Shown piece by piece: positions 4,960 through 7,217 of a stretch of 7,217 bases of DNA. Made by a program: the position numbers and the translations under genes. How positions within the stretch are numbered: position 1 is the stretch's first letter; each line of letters begins with the position of its first letter. Location: contig JAUVOS010000126.1 in the NCBI GenBank assembly GCA_030599055.1, positions 1-7,217 of the forward strand. Direction: 5' to 3'. The DNA is from Lutibacter sp. GTDB taxonomy: Bacteria; Bacteroidota; Bacteroidia; Flavobacteriales; Flavobacteriaceae. Under the pieces are notes generated by a model that saw nothing but the letters and a program-made list of their open reading frames with translations, did not search any database and was not told where the DNA came from.

Positions 4960-5673
4960 ATGACAGAATTTGGGAAAATATATTTAATTCCTACTACATT
5001 GGGTGACAATGAACCTTTAGAGGTATTACCACTTTCAATAAAAAAAATCATAGAAGACTTAGACTATTTTATCGTTGAGAATGAAAAATCGGCCAGACGC
5101 TTTATAAAAAAAATAAGTCCTAAAAAATCTCAAGAATCGTTAGAAATTCTGTTGTTAGATAAATACACGAAAGAGCATGAAAGCAGCGCTTACTTAGATA
5201 TTTGTTTAAGTGGAATTAGCTTAGGCATAATCTCTGAAGCAGGAGTGCCCGCTATTGCTGATCCTGGAGCTTCTATTGTAAAACAAGCACATCAATTAAA
5301 ATTACAAGTAGTTCCATTGGTGGGACCATCTTCCATACTCATGGCAATGATGGCTTCAGGTTTAAATGGGCAAAATTTTGCCTTTAATGGTTATTTACCC
5401 ATTGATAAAAACGAACGAAAACTCGCGATTAAACACTTAGAAAGTTTATCAAAAAAAAATAATCAATCGCAAATATTTATTGAAACACCCTACAGAAATG
5501 AAAAAATGTTTGCAAGTTTACTTGGTGTATTAAAACCGATGACACAGCTTTGTGTTGCGATGGATATTAGTTTAAAAACAGAATATATAAAAACAATGTC
5601 CGTAGAATATTGGAAGAATCAATCGATTAATTTACATAAAAGACCTACTGTATTTATTATACACAGGTCATAA
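4960..5673 (+). CDS. SAM-dependent methyltransferase, diverged RsmI-like (tetrapyrrole methylase fold)
   Basis: The 237-residue protein has the fold and order of RsmI, which 2'-O-methylates C1402 of 16S rRNA. The SAM-binding core is well kept: GIISEAGVPAIADPGASIV (89-107) and VVPLVGPSSILMAMMASGL (117-135), then the FNGYLP motif (142-147) and IFIETPYR (172-179). The N-terminal motifs are altered. Where RsmI has TPIGNLEDIT this has IPTTLGDNEPLEVLP (10-24), and where RsmI has LAEDTR this has IVENEKSARR (38-47). The C-terminal region lacks the RELTK-type motif and the extra helical domain of the longer E. coli enzyme (about 286 residues). It is therefore better called an RsmI paralogue with unknown substrate than RsmI itself. 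It is the last gene of the dnaA operon and ends 21 bases before the convergent transglycosylase gene. A methyltransferase call is firm; rRNA as target is not. Confidence 0.85.
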   Translation: MTEFGKIYLIPTTLGDNEPLEVLPLSIKKIIEDLDYFIVENEKSARRFIKKISPKKSQESLEILLLDKYTKEHESSAYLDICLSGISLGIISEAGVPAIADPGASIVKQAHQLKLQVVPLVGPSSILMAMMASGLNGQNFAFNGYLPIDKNERKLAIKHLESLSKKNNQSQIFIETPYRNEKMFASLLGVLKPMTQLCVAMDISLKTEYIKTMSVEYWKNQSINLHKRPTVFIIHRS

Positions 5674-5694
5674 AATATTTATGTAAAGATGGAA

Positions 5695-6312
5695 TTACAA
5701 AGTTGGATACTTTGTAGCTTTTATTGATGAAAGATCGTAGTTTGCAAATTTCACGAAATATTGTTCGATGCCTGTACCGTATGCATCAATGATTCTTTTA
5801 CCGTTACCTTTTGAACGTAAATAACGTTTTACACTTCCGGCGCCGGCTAAATGTGCTGCCGCAAGAATACCTGACTCAGTAATGTAAATATCTTTTACAG
5901 TTATACCCGAATATTGATTAATCTCGTCTTGTAGTAACCATTTGTTGTAACTACAATTGGCTTTAAAGGCCTTTTCTTGTAATTCGGTACTGTATAAAAA
6001 ATAGTCGATATTATGAATACGTAATGTAGATAAGGTCGATTTCCCGAATTGGTACTTTCCAAGATATCCTAAAGTGTTTACAATATGATATCTGCCTTGT
6101 GATTCTTTAAAACCAATGGCTTCTTTAAAGCCGAGATAGGTTTTGCCATAACTCGGTATATGAATAGCGTCATCAGTTACATTCACCGGTACAGTAAAAG
6201 CTACATCAGGTTGCTGAATATAGGCGCTTCTCTCTTCTTCTTTTAAATAACTAAAAGCGGTTATTACTATAAATAGTAAAGAAATAAAAACAGTTAATAA
6301 TAACTTATTCAT
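5695..6312 (-). CDS. Exported lytic-transglycosylase-like (lysozyme-fold) protein
   Basis: The 205-residue protein starts with an uncleaved anchor or signal peptide (residues about 4-22, very hydrophobic, followed by KEEER). There is no lipobox Cys. After a linker of about 35 residues comes a lysozyme/SLT-like domain. FKEAIGFKESQG (62-73) carries the likely catalytic Glu70 in the ES-x-G motif, GYLGKYQFG (82-90) stands in place of the usual GLMQ turn, and SGILAAAHLAGAGSVKRYL (147-165) and DAYGTGIEQYFVKF (176-189) complete the domain. Such enzymes cleave the MurNAc-GlcNAc bond of peptidoglycan from the periplasmic side. Activity is inferred; the GKYQF variant makes the subfamily uncertain, and a lysozyme-like structural role is possible. 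It has its own strong promoter and converges on the dnaA operon. The ATG at 6312 is the only start that keeps the full hydrophobic N-terminus. Confidence 0.75.
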   Translation of the reverse strand: MNKLLLTVFISLLFIVITAFSYLKEEERSAYIQQPDVAFTVPVNVTDDAIHIPSYGKTYLGFKEAIGFKESQGRYHIVNTLGYLGKYQFGKSTLSTLRIHNIDYFLYSTELQEKAFKANCSYNKWLLQDEINQYSGITVKDIYITESGILAAAHLAGAGSVKRYLRSKGNGKRIIDAYGTGIEQYFVKFANYDLSSIKATKYPTL

Positions 6313-6316
6313 CTTT

Positions 6317-6329
6317 ATCGATTTTCGAT
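6317..6329. repeat. Inverted repeat ATCGA-TTT-TCGAT in the transglycosylase leader
   Basis: Five-base perfect arms flank a three-base centre, between the -7 box and the start codon and ending four bases before the ATG. In the mRNA it would form a small hairpin at the ribosome landing site; in DNA it could be a repressor half-site pair. Both ideas are inference. Confidence 0.4.
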
Positions 6330-6337
6330 TGCGGCTG

Positions 6338-6368
6338 CAAAGATATATTAATTTTTAAAATACGCAAA
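6338..6368 (-). promoter_or_regulatory. Promoter of the transglycosylase-like gene (TTTG, 19-base spacer, TATCTTTG)
   Basis: On the minus strand TTTG (6368-6365) is followed after exactly 19 bases by TATCTTTG (6345-6338). This is a full match to the Bacteroidota -33/-7 promoter and the best one in the window. The start codon at 6312 lies 25 bases beyond the -7 box. Confidence 0.85.
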
Positions 6369-6402
6369 TTTTCATTATACGCAAAAAACACTCAAAATAC
6401 GC
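6361..6402. repeat. Three spaced TACGC(AAA) direct repeats at and upstream of the -33 box
   Basis: TACGCAAA occurs at 6361-6368 and 6378-6385, and TACGC at 6398-6402, each preceded by an AT-rich run; spacing is 17 and 20 bases. On the minus strand these read TTTGCGTA, and the first includes the -33 TTTG. The third copy lies in the loop of the neighbouring terminator hairpin. Confidence 0.5.
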
Positions 6403-6411
6403 GAGTGTTTT
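6383..6411 (-). terminator. Intrinsic terminator of the endonuclease gene
   Basis: AAAACACTC (6385-6393) and GAGTGTTTT (6403-6411) are perfect nine-base arms around a nine-base loop. On the minus strand the stem ends in six T, which suits termination of the secreted endonuclease gene, whose stop is about 75 bases upstream. On the plus strand only four T follow before ATATT, so activity in that direction would be weaker. It insulates the transglycosylase promoter that begins 15 bases further on. Confidence 0.8.
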
Positions 6412-6484
6412 ATATTAATATTAACGAAAAATACTTTAAGATATTATATGTGCAAAAAAGTTAAAAAAAAGTACACTAAATTAG

Positions 6485-7216
6485 TTAGTTTTTAGTGAGA
6501 ACTATCTTTTTAGTAAGAATTCCTTGAGTTGTATGGAGGTTTAAAAAATAGAGACCTTCCGTAATATCTTGTAGATCTATATATTGAGATGAAAATTCAT
6601 CAATAGTTTTGACAAGTTCACCCGTAACAGTATGAATTGAAATTTTGTTAATTTTAATATCTGTATTAGATTTAATAAATACTGTCTTGCCCGTAGGGTT
6701 TGGATAGATAATAAATGAGTTATTCAATTCTATTTCATCAACACCTATATATATACCCCAAATATCTTCCGCTTCTTGTCCACCCCAAATACGCGTTGCC
6801 AGATAAGGATTATCAATAAAAGGGTTTCTATTTCCTTGTCCGTAAGTATTAGAAGTGTTTTCCATATAAGTATTTCTGTATTCCTCATACTCCGAAACTG
6901 GATCTTCAGCATTCCAATCTAAAAATAAATCAATCATATAGGCATCATTTGCAACTGGAGTTCCGTAACCCACGTTATCGGGTTGGCATTGGTTGCCATA
7001 GCGTAAATACATATACATCATAATACGAGCCATGTCCCCTTTCCATTCATCACCGGCATACCAAGAATTTGAATCTATTGTATGTGAGTTTCCGGATCCA
7101 TCTTTAAATAATTTGTTACCTCTTTCACCATTTCTTTGTACATCACAGGCACGTAGCATATGTGCATCAGCTCCGGGTCCAGTATCACCTAATTCTGGAG
7201 TTCCTAGAGATTGAGG
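6485..7216 (-). CDS. Secreted endonuclease I family nuclease with type IX sorting domain, C-terminal part, runs off right edge
   Basis: The frame is open to the window edge, so the visible 243 residues lack the N-terminus and signal peptide. The first 145 or so belong to the Endonuclease_1 (EndA/Vvn) family. GADAHMLRACDVQRNGERGN (15-34) contains the likely general-base His19, EWKGDMARIMMYMYLRYG (57-74) the metal-site region, WNAEDPVSEYEEYRN lies at 101-115, and GNRNPFIDNPYLATRIW at 128-144 is the family's best signature. The last 75 residues are a type IX secretion C-terminal sorting domain (type A): FIIYPNPTGKTVFIKS, then ISIHTVTGELVKTI, ITEGLYFLNL and the basic end TKKIVLTKN. The enzyme would therefore be exported, cross the outer membrane through the T9SS and degrade extracellular DNA or RNA. 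An internal Met at 7159 is not the true start, because the nuclease domain extends upstream of it. It has a strong terminator. Confidence 0.93.
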   Translation of the reverse strand, partial: PQSLGTPELGDTGPGADAHMLRACDVQRNGERGNKLFKDGSGNSHTIDSNSWYAGDEWKGDMARIMMYMYLRYGNQCQPDNVGYGTPVANDAYMIDLFLDWNAEDPVSEYEEYRNTYMENTSNTYGQGNRNPFIDNPYLATRIWGGQEAEDIWGIYIGVDEIELNNSFIIYPNPTGKTVFIKSNTDIKINKISIHTVTGELVKTIDEFSSQYIDLQDITEGLYFLNLHTTQGILTKKIVLTKN

Positions 7217-7217
7217 A

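Noticed and set aside
5657..5665. TTATACACA, a consensus DnaA box
   Set aside because: It is a single copy inside the methyltransferase coding sequence, with no partners nearby, so it is not evidence for an origin.
5669..5683. CATAAA-ATA-TTTATG hairpin at the end of the methyltransferase gene
   Set aside because: The stem is short and almost all A/T, and no T-run follows on either strand, so it was not called a terminator for either converging gene.
7032..7214. Plus-strand ORF of 60 codons
   Set aside because: It is antisense to the endonuclease I coding region, whose frame shows clear family motifs; the ORF has no recognisable domain.

Overview
The window looks like chromosomal core DNA from a Bacteroidota bacterium, most likely a member of the Flavobacteriaceae. 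It is AT-rich. Several genes are preceded by the Bacteroidota-type promoter (-33 TTG/TTTG, about 19 bases, -7 TAnnTTTG) and none has a clear Shine-Dalgarno sequence. One protein ends in a type IX secretion sorting domain, and another is an S46 dipeptidyl-peptidase, a family common in this phylum. DnaA, TrmD and L34 all look bacteroidotal. No species can be named from the sequence alone.

Layout. The first half is on the minus strand. Reading leftward from about position 2900, it holds a hotdog-fold acyl-CoA thioesterase, trmD, an intergenic stretch of about 360 bases with degenerate repeats, rpmH (ribosomal protein L34) with its promoter and a strong intrinsic terminator, a small CoA-binding protein, and the N-terminal third of a secreted S46 peptidase that runs off the left edge. 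A divergent intergenic region (2884-3063) separates this from a plus-strand operon: dnaA, a low-molecular-weight phosphatase and a diverged RsmI-type methyltransferase, with gaps of 9 and 3 bases. This operon converges on a minus-strand lytic-transglycosylase-like gene that has a near-perfect promoter of its own. Beyond it lies the C-terminal part of a secreted endonuclease I with a type IX sorting domain, which runs off the right edge.

How the genes fit together. The centre is housekeeping: replication initiation (dnaA), tRNA m1G37 modification (trmD) and a ribosomal protein (rpmH). The phosphatase and methyltransferase genes are tied to dnaA by spacing, so they are probably co-transcribed with it, but nothing in the sequence shows what they act on. 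The two edge genes encode exported hydrolases that would suit scavenging of peptides and nucleic acids. No phage, transposon, CRISPR or defence system is visible. I found no cluster of DnaA boxes, so oriC is not evident here despite dnaA.

The points most worth a second look are the RsmI paralogue with altered N-terminal motifs, the repeated TTTGCGTAT elements at the transglycosylase promoter, the rpmH leader with competing pairings, the terminator that almost touches the next gene, and the repeat-filled intergenic region 1524-1680. I did not find a clear new biological system.
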